Below, one piece after another: positions 35,301 to 50,300 of a stretch of 64,000 nucleotides of DNA (within the stretch, counting starts at the first letter, position 1; each line of letters starts with the position of its first letter). The notes under the pieces are model-generated. The model did no database searches. It was not told the origin of the DNA and was given only the letters and a program-made list of their open reading frames with translations. The stretch covers positions 552,238 to 616,237 of the forward strand of contig VSDK01022241.1 in NCBI GenBank assembly GCA_009767595.1. Reading direction: 5' to 3'. Origin of the DNA: Symbiodinium kawagutii (taxonomy: Eukaryota; Sar; Dinophyceae; Suessiales; Symbiodiniaceae). Made by a program: the position numbers and the translations under genes.

Positions 35301-38300
35301 TGTTCAATTTGTTTGGATCATTTTGGATGGCCAGGATTTGGAACATGCAATGTAGCCCATGCTTTGGATGTTCGACTTGATCCATTCAAGATGTCCCTGC
35401 TAATCTTCTCCAACGTGTTTCTTGACGATTGATTTGCCTAGACTGTGTTGCAACTTCAGCTGATCCCATGATCCTTGGAGGGAGAAAGTCTACCAACTAG
35501 TCTCAGTGGTTTCCGCGAAGTTGGCTTTCGATCGTGCCTGCAGGTGCTTCTGGAAGTACAACTTAATATCAGAAATGGACAAGACGGTGGTATGGATTTC
35601 ACACGGCACCAACGACTGTAAGAAACAAGCGTAATCGCACTGTAATCAGCTACAAAAGGGATCAATCATGTGGGTATGGTCAAGCCAGCCAATATCAATC
35701 TACGCAAACACGGGCCAGTTGGAGCATCCGGAGATAGATTCTTCTCTTCGATGCTCGGGATGTTTACTGCGGTAGCAGCTTTTCGACACAAGCCACTTGT
35801 TTCTTGTAAGCTTCAAAGTTGTTCCAGTTCATGGGACGGGTTGGAGGATGAAAGGTGAACTAACCTGGAGACACACTGATTTGTGGCACCGGAATGATAG
35901 TTTAAGAACTTTGAATTTTGTTTTGGGGTGATCCACGATATACCAGCCAACCAATCATCCAGTCGCCATATCCCTCGCTAGCTCGCACAAAAAGTTTTCT
36001 CATGCCCTGTCGGAAGCAGTGACTCTGACAACAACTCGGGGATTGTCGATACCAATCGGATCCAATCAGACTTTTGCAGTATGTCTTCTCCAAACACACA
36101 ACACAACGTTCTCAAATTCCATGGCCTTGAGCCCGTCACATGCGTTGAAAGATAGTGACAAACAACAGCCCACCACTTTTGATGTGTTTGATTTGCCGAC
36201 ATGCTTTGACAGACCAGCCTACATGGACACTGGATAAATCGGAAGTCATCATGGCAGCAGGNNNNNNNNNNNNNNNNNNNNNNNNNNNNNNNNNTTGCTC
36301 CCCCTGCCGTTATATGGTGGTTTCTCAAAACAGGGAACCCCAAAAATGGTTGGTTTCTTGCTATAAATGACTATTATTGGATGATTTAGGGGTACCCCTA
36401 TGGCTTGAGAAACCACCATATCTCTGCATGATTGCTGACCTCGAACTTTCCCGAGGTGGGCTTCCCCGCGGTTCTGAAACCTGTGTTTGGCGCCAAGTTG
36501 TTGCCACTGATGGCTGTCGGTGACAGCATCCAGGGCTTAAGCAGTTTTGAAGTTACCAACCTACCTGCTGGCCTGCCTACCTGCCCACCTGAGTTACCAC
36601 TCCACCAGCCAACCAAGGGTATTCTCCTGATGAATGATTGGTTTCCCCACAAAAAAGTGGCCAATGAGCCAACTGACCACAACTGGCCAACATGACAACC
36701 TGACCGGCCAACCTACTAGCTTGTAGCGAATAGTTGTACGAATCGGGGCTGAATCCATGTGATTTGTTGAACTTGGTGCTTGGTGGTGCCCGCTGCATTG
36801 CTGTTGGTTTTGTCGCCATGAGTGTTTTGTGAAATCAGTCCACATTCACTGGGTGATATCCTTTTTTCACACTATGAGACAACACCCAACCATCCCAAAA
36901 TTCAATAATGAAATTAATTGATATTAGTCATAAACTAGGTAAACCCTTGAATTTTGGAAGATGCCGTAGACAAGGACAGGTGAGATGATGGGTGTCATCA
37001 CTAGGGCAGGTTTACAGCCAATTGAAGGCACTGCCTCATACTATTCCTGCCGGCCACGACACATACCCAAGCGATTCTTCTGCGTTCGTGACAGTCAGTC
37101 CAAATAAAACCTCTAAGCTGTGTCCTCCATACTGTGTCCTACATGTTTTGCTGGTGCCGCATGGCTCAACATTGGACCCGACGCTGACTACAAGCAACTT
37201 GTTTTCAGATGTTTTTGCTTCTTCACCCCGAATCGCACCCTGGACCTGGCCGATGGATGGATGTTCCGGATACTGAACCACAGTGTAACATGAACAAAGC
37301 AAAGTTGAACCACGTGATTATACAGGATCGGATACATATGGTTCATTCATCTTCATTCGGATTCATCATGATTTCTTGTTTTGGTATGTTTTGGTCCACA
37401 AAATGTGCCACAGCTTCGATCCTGCGAGGTCTGGTGCGGCGTCCTTGGGAGTGAAGAAGGTGACGAATCCTATGGAGATGGACAGGTGCATGTGGGCACC
37501 AGCAGGGTTGGTTTATCCGGGGTCAGTAAGGGCAGCTTTAATTGAGGTGCACGAGACGTGGGAAAGCCTTTCTCCTTCGAGGTTGTGTAAAAACACGTGT
37601 AGAACATTGTAGAACCATGACGATAACGTTGATATTCATGTGTTGATTGTATCTGTAGAATACGGCTGGTTAATTCGCATGCCACCCAAACAAACGATTT
37701 TCCAAAAACGAAAATAATGTTCTCATTGGTACCTTGATCTAATGATCTCCTTTGCTCCCGCTGCTCTTCTCTTTTTGCTTCGGCGTCCAAAAAAGCAATT
37801 TTCAAGCCAGCAAGAATTTTTAATTGCGCTGGTACTACTCTGCCCTGCCTTCCAAAAAACCGCCTTTCGAAAGCTGATGTTTTTTCGCTGGCACCTTCAT
37901 GTAATGTCTCCTTTGCTCCCCCTGCTCGTTGCCTGCTGCGCCGCCCTCCAAAAAAGCGACTTCGAAAGAGGAAAATAAATTTCCGCTCTGGTATGGCGCT
38001 CTGCCATCCAAAACAAGTCAAGTGAGTTTTCCTGACAGGGAACCAGGCTGCAAAAGTGAGCCGGTTGAGTTCCTGGGAAAACGATTATGTCTATAGATCT
38101 TTATAGTCAGCATTCCCTGCAAAACGATAAGAAAGAAAAAACGGCAATGTGTGGGTAATGTGTTATTGATCTCAAGCCCTGCTTTCATACAACCCCCCTT
38201 GAGTCTTAAGAGATTTCGAGGAGTCCGTCAGGACAACACTCTTTGGTACTTGTATTGAGGTTTTTGGGGTGTATTGCCTGCTTCCAGATGGTTCATCTTG

Positions 38301-41300
38301 TTTTGACATTTCTATGGTGGTTCTTAAAATAAGGGCACCCCCTTTTATCATCCATGAATAGTCATTTATAGCAGGAAATCAACCATTATGGGGGGTTCCC
38401 CATTATAAGAACCCCCCTTATAGATTATATTCGAGAGCCTTGGAGATAGGGTACCCCAGTTGTAGAGACATGTTCCCACCCGCCATTCCTGGGAAAAGTA
38501 CATCGATATCGTCGCAGTGTTAACCACCATGGGTATACCACAACTGGGGGGTCACAGGTCACACCATGGGGACCAACTACAGTAGCTACCAACCAGCCAT
38601 TAGACAAGTGGCTTCTGACATTCGCCAGTTGCTTAGGGTGATCATCCAAGGGGACTGGCCTTGGGGAGTCTGTAGCCAATGATGCGCGCACATTCACGCA
38701 GAATGAGTGGTCACATTAAGGTTCCCAAGCATTTTGCATGTCCGCGCATGTGTGGATGATTTGCGTATGTATGTGGATGAAATAGCTGATCCCCGATGGA
38801 TTATATCGCAAGCCACGACAAATATTTGGCTCACCAATCAGCTAGCGATCCCCAAAACAGTGTTCAAGGGCCCCGACCCAGCAGCCTGCAGGTGTTACAA
38901 GGAGATCGTGGATGAGTTGTCCACCCTTGTTGTGCCTTGGGCTATGGCCAGCCAGCGTGGGTACTGGGGTCCACAGGTCAGTGATCGGTTGCCGGTAGCC
39001 CCAACTGTCCCAAGTTCAGGCCATTGTTTGTAGGGAAATGAAGTTGTGAATATATGTACAAAGACCCTTGGATGTATTCATGGATATTCATGGATACTTT
39101 ATTGATCTTGGTTGATCGTATGCAACTCATTGCGAGTTTTGGCAGATGCTTACGGTCTGACTCTTTCAGACCAAATTGTCAGCACACAAACAGGTCCACG
39201 ATTGTTTGTCTACACATATGGTGTTACCCTGGTCGGTGGGGGTACATCAATTGTTCAGGAACTGCCAATGATCACATGGTTTTTTCAATGGGTATACCCA
39301 AACATGTACTCCAAGTATCTCACTGGTCATAGGCCACACCCACTGGTGTCCATTAGTCACTGGTCAAAGCTATTGAGTCAGAACCCGCAAATTCACTTGA
39401 CTACTGGTCATGCAGTATCTATTAGTCATGGAGTCAGTAGCAACTGGTCGAAGGTATTTGTCATAGCTCTTGGTCTACTAGTCATAGCTATTGGTCATAG
39501 CTGTTGGTCATAGCTGTTGGTCATGGCTGTTGGTCATGGCTATCATAAACATTGCATCTCCAGTCGTGCCCCAGCTGGTGGCAGCAATGGCTCGAGGTGT
39601 CCTCAGGCGCTTTGGTGCAAGGCGGCCGGGCGCGTTGAGGTGGACGGTGTGATGCCAGCATTGATGGGTTGAAGAAATGAAAACTGGTTGGTGGTTAATG
39701 GTGGTTAATAGTGGTTAATAATGGTTAATTATAGGGATAATAGCTAACAATAATGGTTAAACAACTAATGGTTGGTGGTTTCAAACATGTTTGATGTTCA
39801 CATATGTTCACTAGTATGTGTTAACAAATGGTTGGTTGACAAATATTTTTCATAGGTTTTGAAGCCACCAACGAGAGAATGATCAACCACTCTGATGGGT
39901 TGATTTCAAGAGATAAGATTTCAATTCATTGCTGGGTTGGCGATATACAAACAATTCATCACCACTTTGATTGTGCCGTTTTCAGTCGCGGGGGTATCAG
40001 TTTGGACAGTGACATGAGTAGAGTTGATGATTTGCTGGGTGTTGAACGATTTGCCACATGCTTGATATGCCAACAGTGGAGCCAGCACATGGATCAAATG
40101 GGAAGGACAATGAACAGCCCGGCTGCACTTGGCATGCCATTGATTTCCGGCCACTTGTGATGGTCTCCGTCATTTTTGTAAGTCGTATCAACTTCAGTGG
40201 CCCTACCTTTTTGAGACGCAGATTGGTTGAGTTGAGACCTGTTAAGCGAAGATCGCACCACGATGGTTGCCGAATGAATGAGTGACACCTCTTTCCATAA
40301 TCTCATATATGCAGTGATGCATTTTTTGTTTCTTTGGCATGGCCCATGTGCCTTGTCTTCACAACTTACAGCGACTTCTTACATTTGTCAGCAATGTTAA
40401 CCCCGGATTAATAAACCCTGGTTGATTAATAGGGGGTATCCCCCAAAAGCCTTGGTTTCCTTTTAAAATGGTTACCCCCTTTATTAATAAACCTGGGGTT
40501 TATTAATCCTGGGTTACCATTCATACGCAAGAGCCAAGTTTCATTTCAGCTTTCTTGAGCTTCGTTCCTCTCCGGAAAGCCACGCAGGAAGTCCTGACAA
40601 CAAAGGTCAGAATGCGAAGCAGGTGAGGGGAAAGCGCTGTGGCTGTTGTAGTATGTGTTTCCATGCCTGAAATTGGGGACATGGGGGTATCCTAAATTGC
40701 TGTTTTGGGTATTAAGGATTTGTTTTCTTTCTTTTACACCCAACTCAGATACCCTGGTAGATTACCCAAAAATTAGCTCCTGTATTCAAAGTGGTGTACA
40801 ACCATGGGGTGATGCGGGTCGGAACTCACCAGGTGCGTTAAAACCTTGCCCTATGGCTTTGAGCCGTAGCTTTAGGAAAGCTGTTGGCAAGTGCGAACTG
40901 CTATGGGCTATGGGTCGTCCCAACAGGGGGACTGGTCAACAGCCCTTGGGCCCCACAGCCATGCGGCATCATGCGGCAGAAACAAGTTGCAAAGGTTAGT
41001 GCACAAACAGTTCCGCAGTTTTGTAGTTGTGATCTTTGGAAGGGCCAGGGTCGACCTGTCTTGACAATGTCTTTGACCTTGTCCCACCACTCGCAATGGT
41101 TTATTGGTTACCCACACCACATACTATGACACATGGGATTGTATAATAACCCCGTCAATTGGTTTTTAAATGTGTGGGCCCAACTGGTCCGGACAGAGCT
41201 ATCCCTCGAAAATTCACGATAACAGCAAAAAAGAACGATATCAATTGCATATGATGCATATATGATGGAATATTTTCTACATGCTTGCAGCTGCTGGCTG

Positions 41301-44300
41301 CTTGCTCCTGCTGCTTGCTCCTTCTGTTGCTGCTGCTGCTTGCTGCTACTCGCTGCTCCTCGCTGCTCGCTGCTTGCTGCTTTGCTACGAAAACAAGCAC
41401 AACTCCCACATGTGTGTCAGAAACTTCGAAAAACGATAACAGCAAAAAGAGGATAACAATTTCAGGGATCAATGATTTGCTACGTTTTTTTTTTTGCAAC
41501 TCCACATGACCACTTTTCCATCTCCTGCCTCAACCGGTGTCGAAGGTCTAGAGCATGGGCCCCGAAAAAATGGCTCCAATCCACGGATGGTGACCCACGG
41601 GACTCGAAACCCATTGGGGGCCGCCAGTCCGGCGTGGACCTCACTGTGCTGATGGAGCAGTTCCTGGATGGTCCAGAGGTGGATGTTGATGTCCCTTGGC
41701 GCCTGGCACCATGGTGCCCGATGGGAGCTGGTGGCAAGGGGCTCCAAATCGCTGGATTGTTGAGAAATGGATAGAAATGGGTGTTTGTCAAGCTGTAGGG
41801 GTATGCCGCTATGCCCAAGTTATGGATGGTTTGTTACTGGCAATGATTCATATACAGGATGATAACTGGGGGTACCCCCTATGGCTTGAAAAACCACCGA
41901 ATGTAGATCCGTAGCGATGAAGTTTGACTTTTCCGGTTTCCTGAGATCCAAGAACTCTTCCCCGCCAAAGCTTTTGTGAAGCCATGTGTTCACGAGATCC
42001 TCAGGTCAGCATGACTTGCTTGATAAAAAGTCTGGGCTACATGCAGTGATTTCCGGTTGCAGGAAGTTCCAGAGATTTGAAGTTTCCCCAACGGAGAATG
42101 TTCAAATTCTTGGTGAACCACCTTGGGTGCAACCACTGGCGAGGTGGTTATGTCCGAAGGCCGCTGAGGGGGTGTTCATGGCTGTGCGGCTGGAGGATAT
42201 GAACTGACATGCTTATTGGTTATTGTTACCTGGTCCATGTGACGTGAATGAACTGGAATGAATCAGGAAATGGAGGATATGAACATGTGAGCAACCGTCA
42301 AAACTCCGGTAATTTAAAAGTAGTATTCGGCTGCCATGGCTTGCAAGAAATCTTGAAAACATGAGGTAAGCGATGGGACCTTCCCAAATAGCGATACCCC
42401 TTTTGTAATCTCTTGTATTGTTAAAGGTACTTGGAGGGTTTTACTCGCAAGCGATACCCCCCAGAAAATCATATCGTTGAAATGTGCCAAAACTGTGGTA
42501 AGCGATGGGACCTTCCCAAATTTGTCCATGGCAATGATTTCGAACCAGAGTTTAGAAAGTCGCACATGTGTTTCCATGATTCCAGCGAAATGACCTTCAA
42601 AGTGAGCGACAGACGGGGATGCTGTCGATGTCGAAGGCGAGTGCATAGTGCTGATACGCAATGAGTTGTTTCTTCATGGCTGGTCCATGTTTTGTGGGGA
42701 TCCCCGACATATTCCCCTTTGCGGACCCAGGGCGAGTTGTTGAACACCACTGTAATTTTGTTCTGTCATCGCCACACTGCAGAAACAAATTGGATCCTTT
42801 GAATGCACAGAGAACGCGAATTGTACCGTCTAGCAGCCTACCAGACTTGGGTCACATGGCGGATATTGGCGATGCGTTTGGGGCAGCTCTTTCTGACAGC
42901 CATTGACAGCTCAAACGCACAGCTTAGCGCGCGGTGGCCGACAAGCGATGTCGGTGGATGCGAAGCAGGTGCTGTCAGCTTCGTTGATCTATTCCTATGT
43001 GTCGCTTTGTTGCACTCATATTGCACTGCACGTAAGCGAAATGACCAAGTTGTAAGAAACGGGAACATCATGGGGGGATTCTGACTGTCGTGTAAAGCAA
43101 AATTGGAAATACCTGACCCTTGAAGAGACTTTCCAAAACCTCCGGCGTTTTTGTGTTCGGAATTGTATCTATGGTTTCTGAAGATCGTGTCGACTGTGAC
43201 CCAATTGCATGATCTAGTTTCTGGCTGGTCGTGCTGCTGCGCAAGCAATGAAATCTTGCAGGTACATTAAGGTTTGATGGCCAAAATGATTTCATTGCAT
43301 CTCATTGCATTGCATGATTCAAATATCGCATGTGTTCTCAATTTGCCTCCGGTGGTTGGTGGTTTCAATCCGTTTTGATTTTTCCTGGTCATTATTAACC
43401 AATGGTTGGTTGACAAGCATATTTTTCATATTGAAAGCACCAACCAGTCATACCCGTTGTCGCCCAAGTGGATGTTTTCTCTTGCTCCAGCGCCCAGGCT
43501 GGCGGGCATGGTCTTCGTAGGTGGTCTCATTGGTTTTTTCAAGGCCAAGAGCAAGGCTTCCCTGATCGCAACCGGGCGAAAGAAGAAGAAAAGTCTAGAA
43601 AAGTGAGGTTTTCTGAGGATCACCAGATGATGGCCTTGTGATAGCCAAGTCAGTGATAGCCTGGTGATAACCAGGTGAAAGAAAGAACAAATAATCCAGC
43701 AAGGACATTGATCATTGCTGATCATGTGATTCATGTATCTCTCTGTGGTACATGACAGATCACCCATCGATGGTTTCGTCAGTTTGGATGTTTTTTTTTT
43801 CAGTGAGTCTATTGGGGCTGTCCATGGCTATGCACACACAGCTATGCACACATGGCTATGCCCCAGCAATTGACCTGTCATGACAAGCAGGACGAAATCA
43901 TGGTTGGTTATTGTGAGCCGCCTTGTTTGCATGGAAAGCCTGTTGGTTTTGATATGTGTTGATCAGCAATACTTGACGCATTGATGCACATTGGACAGAT
44001 GTGACGGATACCTTAATAAGTTCGCGATTGCCCTACACTGCAGCTAGTACGTATGTATTACATGTATTGGTTCTATAATCTGACAAATCAGATCATGCAT
44101 GGCATGTTTAGTCCTTTCGTTGGGTCAGTGAGAACACTTTTGGATACCCACAGTTCGTAGAATACTTCTGGCCTATTGAATCTCCAAAAGACCGAAAAGT
44201 AGTGAGTCACCATCAAATAAGTTCGTACCAACTTTGCTTGGGAAGGGTCACTTTACATAGTCAAGGTGGTGCTCCCTTTCCATCCCTTTCCCACATTTTG

Positions 44301-47300
44301 GTAAAACCAGCATTGACCCACATCGTTCTTGCTGATGCGTTTCTCCGTCGATTTTGCTGGTTGAGAAGGTTTGAACCCAAACCTGGTGTTTGATGGTGAT
44401 ATCAACTTGCCAAAAAGTGTGCACAATACCGTGAATTCAACGAAACCATCCACTAACTGGATCCACTAACTGGAAGTCCAACAACTTGGAAGTCCAACAA
44501 CTATTCGTAAACCATGTAGACTGTATACATGCATAGTTGTTGAACTTTCAGTTTGTTGAACTTTGTTTCGTTTGATCATGGGATGGTGACCATGATACCA
44601 AGCCGAGCCTCACCACTCGTGATGTGCTCAGCACACGGGCGATCCAAGGCCAGTAGCTGCGTGGCACTGGCGATTTTGGCACTGGACTACGTGACCCTGG
44701 AGGTGGGAGGGGTTCTCAAGTCATGGGGGGTACCCCCAGTTATCATCCAGTTATCATTAACCAACCAATGGTTATAGCTGGTTATAACGGTTAATGATAG
44801 GGGATGATAACTAACAATAGTAGGGGATATACCAGATATATATATATATATATATGGTGATAGTTATCATCCAGTTATCATCCAGTTATCATCCAGTTAT
44901 CATCCAGTTCATTAGTTATTTGTAGTAAAAAAACCAACCATAACTTCAGAGGTTTCCTTTTTTGAGAACCCTCCAATTGATTCCAAGAGATTGATTTATG
45001 TTTTTGCAGGAAGTGGCTTTTGTTGGCGTAGTCCATCGCACTTGATGTTACAGCAAGTCGAGAAATTCTGATTTGTTGATTTCACATGGTTTGGATGCAA
45101 TATCCATGTTGACATACGACATGAATAGTGCCCTCTTTGCTATTTCAACTCCATGCTGGTTGGTTGCCCTAGATTGGCGGTTTTGCGCTGGATGCATTCA
45201 AATGTCTCACCGCTGCATGTTTTCTTTAGCCGGAGCAGGATACCAGAGGGGTGCACCGTGGGATTCCAAGTACAGAACGTGAGTTGAAGTTAAGGGTGGA
45301 TCATGAGAGCCTGAGCGGTCATCCAAAGGCCTTGCACGCCTTGCGGAATTTTTGGCATGTTTGGACCTTTCATCCATTATCACTAATTAATAGGTACCTG
45401 GACCTGGCCCATCCTGACCGCGAGTCAAGTGAATGCTTCACTCTTCTACTTGGATTGCGTGTCTCTTTCCACGAGTCACCTTTGTATTTTGGGGCGACCA
45501 AACCAATGCCACCCACCAATAAACTCAACTGGCCACTCGACACACTGCTTGGGTCAGACCCGATTATAACAACCCGGTTGACTGGTAGGAGAAGCGACAC
45601 CAATGCCACGATGTTCAGCGAACTCAATGCCACTCCAGTGAAACAATCCATGAACTTGCTGCATGGTCTAGACTTGTCACATTGTGTTATTACGCGGTAT
45701 TTGCATTTGTTTGCTATGGCCCTTCACGAGTTCTGCTTTGCGTCATGACCTGGAAGAAACGTCATGGTTTGTTCTCGAACAGTCTCCAACTGTCAAGGGT
45801 TGGTGGGACCCCTTCCCCAGTGGATCGTTATTGACCGCTTGACAAGCAGCACGTTGACGTTAATAGTCCTTTTTTCCAATATGTTTCGCAGACGAAGCTT
45901 GGCCAGGTACTCCAACTGCCAGAGAGCTCGATCACCAGTATCACCAGCACTGGTATTTTTTCAGTTTCCAAGCCCAGGTCAATAGCGTCTATGGCCAAAG
46001 TTTCCAAGTAGCTCTCAGCATCTCCCTGATACATGGCAGCAGATCCGGTGGCGGAAACGGGCGCACACATGGCACCCTAACTTGGACCTCAAAATGGGAT
46101 AGCGGAAACCCTTCAGGGACTCAGGATGATTCAGGGACTATGAGGGACCTCATGTTCAGAAGATCATCCAATTGTGATCTCAGATTGTGATTCGCCTCTG
46201 CAGGTTTCGCTGTGCGGCCACGCTGAGGACGTTCATGTTCCGCGGCAAGTGGCAGGCCTCTGGCAAGGAGCTGGAAGAGTCCTTGACAGGAGCTCCAAAG
46301 AAGCGACTCAGCCGACGAGAAAGAAATCTGATGAAATCTGTTTCTAATTTTCCGTCACTTCAGTCACTTTCAATAGCTAAGAATGGTCGGTTTCTGTCAG
46401 TTTCCAGATTTGAATGGCCTGTGCGGTTGATGTTCGAATGTCGGTTTTGATGTTGGCACTCCTGGGGTCTGGTGCACCGTGCGCCCAGGAAGTTCATGCC
46501 ATTTGGACTGCTGACCTACATGTAGCCTGGCAGCACGCTCAGTGGCACTGCTCCTGGCAGTTTTCCATGGTTTGGTTGTGCCTCAACACGTGCTGTCCAT
46601 ATTGTTGGTGTCCCCTTCAATGGGTGACTTCCTGGATGTTGAATGGTAGGCTAGTAGTGCCCCTTCCGATGGTCAGGATATGTGAGGACTTGGAATTAGA
46701 AGCCCAGCGCCGCTAAGACGTTGAGATCCTTCGTTTTGATCTGACATGGACAACTTGCGGGCATTTTGTTTGTTTGCTTCAAAACTTAGGGTTCATTTCT
46801 GGTCCTTTTTCTGAAGGGGAACCAATGATTTTGGAATTTTTGGACAACGTTTTGTGGTGCAGTTGTGCAGTGTGGTGAAATTCAAAGTACTGTAGCAAGA
46901 TGCCAGGTGTCTTCTCTCCGTGGTGCGCCTTGGCAGCAAAGATCCATCTTCCAGTGGGATACCAGTACCATCCAGTACCACAAACGTGGGATATCTTGAG
47001 ATCTTGTGATGATTTGAGCACATGCATAGAGATCGACAGATATTCACATAGTGTGTATCTATTTCCCTTTTTGCATGATACATACATACCTACAATGCTT
47101 ATATGTATTTGTACAACTCTATATATGTGATTTCTTTTGGAAACTCTCATGCATGGAATGATGAGTACAACTTTGCCGAAGGAAGGTCGGCGCGTGACCA
47201 AAGTAGCATTTTTGGACTGTAGAATCCAACGAACATCAATAGCCAGGCAACAGCTGCTGCAGCAGCAGCAGCGAGAGCGACATAACAGCAGCAACAGCAA

Positions 47301-50300
47301 TAGCAACGCTACCCACACGGCACAGTGTAATTCTTGGGATCAAGGTAGCTAACGGTAGCGGTTGTGAAATGAAACCGTTTAATTGGCATACACCCTTGCT
47401 AAACCTCAGGGGCAAATTCCTTGACCCGGCCTCAGCTGCATTTGTCACACCTTGTCAGGTTGACATCTTGCTCATTGTACTACATCGACAATGCGGTTCA
47501 CTGAGCAAAGCGGTGTGTGATTCGACTTGTGCTTCTCTGGCACTGAAACCAAAGGCACATCTAGAAACAGAGTCATGCAGTCATGTTGGACTGCAATTTA
47601 GAATACAATCATGCCATGCCAATTTTTGGCCTTGGCCGTGTTATCATCTCCATCAGGATTATTGTCCAGCTGGAATAGCTGGTGTGCTGGACATCAAAGT
47701 TTTGTGTGTCTAGGTCCAGGATGGTCCAGGTCATTAGTGACCAGATCTCGTTGTGCGAAGGAAGTGCCTTACAGCGTTAGGCAAAGACCTGCGAAAGGCT
47801 TAAAAGACTCGCTTGACCAACTGAAATGGCAATGACATGCAATGACTTTATTGTTGAATCTCAGATGATTTGCCTTTGGAAAGCAGGAGTGCACCTGAAA
47901 AACTCCAACATCCAGTAGAGAGCTTCATGGACTACGTGTATGTGACTGTATGTGGTTTGGGCAGAAGCAATATATTCATTCATCTTACATAGCATCAAAA
48001 AGGCCAATCGCTATCATTCAGTTCAGATCTCAATGCTGGATGTGTTGAGTAGACTTCTTTTTATCAGTCCAAAAGGGTTATGTTCCCTGAGCAGAGACAA
48101 GACCAAATTTTGATCCATTTTGTGTTGTGGTCTCACCAAATCGGAATGTCCATAAGTGATGTACCCTCCAAAGAATGATTAGGTCCCATTCAAAATAACT
48201 ATTTCCCAATTTATAATTTGAGGATGGTCGAGGGAGCAGTCATGATATGGATGCATGGTCTTGTCCATGAATGATGTACCACCCTAGCTGGTTGGTTGCG
48301 TTCAGATAACAATCATTTACGGGTTTCTCAAAATTGGGAAACCTTCAAAATGGATGGTTTATAACTATAAATGATATAAATGACTATAAATGGATAACAT
48401 GACTTGATATGACTTGATATGACTTGAGAAACACATCCATTCGTGGACTGCAAGCAGCGTCCTTGGTCAGGTCAGCATCGCTATGCCTGTGTCTCGGACA
48501 ATGGACCCACCTTAGAGCCCTACTTCAACGAGTTCCTCGGCAGAGCAACCGAGCCAGGAACGAAGCGGGATGATGGCTGTGCCTGGATGGATGGCCATTG
48601 ACTCATTACGATATGGTGGTTTCTCAAAATAGGGGTACCCCTAAAAATGCCTGGTTTATTGCTAATAATGACTAATAGTGGATGATTTGGAGGTACCCTT
48701 ATTGTGAGAAACACCCGTATGTTAATTTGACTCAGATTGATATACAAGTACTTGTGTACATATACAACTTGTGCAACAATTGCAAAATTGCAATCTAGAA
48801 CTTATGCGCCCCTGCTGTTGATGATTGACACTATATCATATGGATGTTCACCAACGGTCAGAGATGGTCAGAGATACTTTGGTGGGTTCACTTGGACATA
48901 CTTGGACAAATGTGTGAAGCACAATGTCCGCAGGTTCATACATCGGGGTACCCCTTGGGGAAGTGCAACAGACACTAACCCGCAAGGCTGAAAGGCTAAG
49001 AGATCTGGGGACGGGTTGGGCAAGTGACATTCCAACAAAGACTATGTATTCCCGGTGTCGTGCTTCAGGCCTTCACCACAGAGGGTGATGGAGAAATGGT
49101 GCTGAATAGATTGGGTAATCTTTGTGCATACCACTATGTGTGGTACAGTCAACAGTGGCTTCGGAAACAGTACATTAGGTAATATACTGTTATCTACTGT
49201 TACAAACCATGCTCTTTGGTTCAAGATCAAAGTCTCTCCACTGGAACAGCATCGCCGCTGCTCAGGCTGACCAGCCAGAATCTAAGGTTCACCACCTGAG
49301 AAGCTTCACCATGAAATCCCCAGAATTCACCATGGAATGGGTTCCTAACGTCCCCAAACTCCCTGGACACAGCCCTCTCGACACGGCGGCTAAGCGGCAC
49401 GAACGAACCATGGTGGCCAAGGACGTGGGCGTGTTGCCCGTCGCTTCTTCCAAAGGAGTCGCTTGCGCTTGGGGAAATGATCAGCTGAAGCTGCAGATGT
49501 GCTGAGCTGAAGATCAGTTGCCTTGAAAATTGGCTATGGGTCAGGGCTTTAACCATCAATAGTGGCTTATAATGACCAACCAAATCATAGGGAAAACAAT
49601 GGTTAATGATAGGGGAACCAGGGGTACAGGGTTTTGACCCACTGTCAATTAGAGATGCTTGAAATCCCATGTGTACCGACTTGATTACCTCATGAGACAC
49701 TGAACATGCTCAAGTTGTAGTCCGAGTACGAGAGTACAATCTCGTACACGTTTACGACTTTGTTGAATTAACATGAATTAACGCGTGATAGAGATTTCGA
49801 GTGTTCTCATTTTCTCACCAAAACATCTGAAGAAGGCGCGACCCAGCAATGGTGCTGGGCTTTGCAAATTGGCAAAGTTCCCAAAGATTCGAACCGCTTC
49901 CACGGCGGTGTCTCAGGATGCTGCTGGTGGCCTCCAAGTTGGCAAGAAACAGCACGGATCATGTTGGTCGCGGTTGGGTCGATAGGGCTACCGTACTAAT
50001 ATCCAATTCCTGGGTAAAAAACTGGTTGGTGGTTTCAAACAATTTTATTTTTCCCATTATTTATAAACAAATGGTTGGTTGACTAATATTTTTCATAGGG
50101 GTTGAAACCACCAACCAGAAAACCATGGCTCGACTCCAGCCTCATCTCTTGTAAAGTATCAGCCAACGTGACATCCAATTCCTTCTGGTTGGTGAATTGT
50201 GAGCTGTCATCAAATATTCTTAATTCCGCTAAACCTACCAGTATTGTTTATAGAGGATGCTGGGAAGTGTGGTTCCAATTTGTTGCACGGGTCATGTCTA

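Larger units (their letters stand above)
42160..48470. other. 6.3-kb intron with coding-like islands
   Basis: This intron of the ATP-grasp gene contains a family B element (43355-43445), a long family A variant with an AT microsatellite (44711-44965) and several coding-like islands on the + strand. The islands are around 42860-42990 (RLGQLFLTAIDSSNAQLSAR), 44640-44700 (SSCVALAILALDYVTLEVGG), 45251-45748 (165 open codons) and 46205-46340 (MFRGKWQASGKELEESLTGA). I recognise none of them. They could be a nested gene, alternative exons or chance. Confidence 0.4.
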
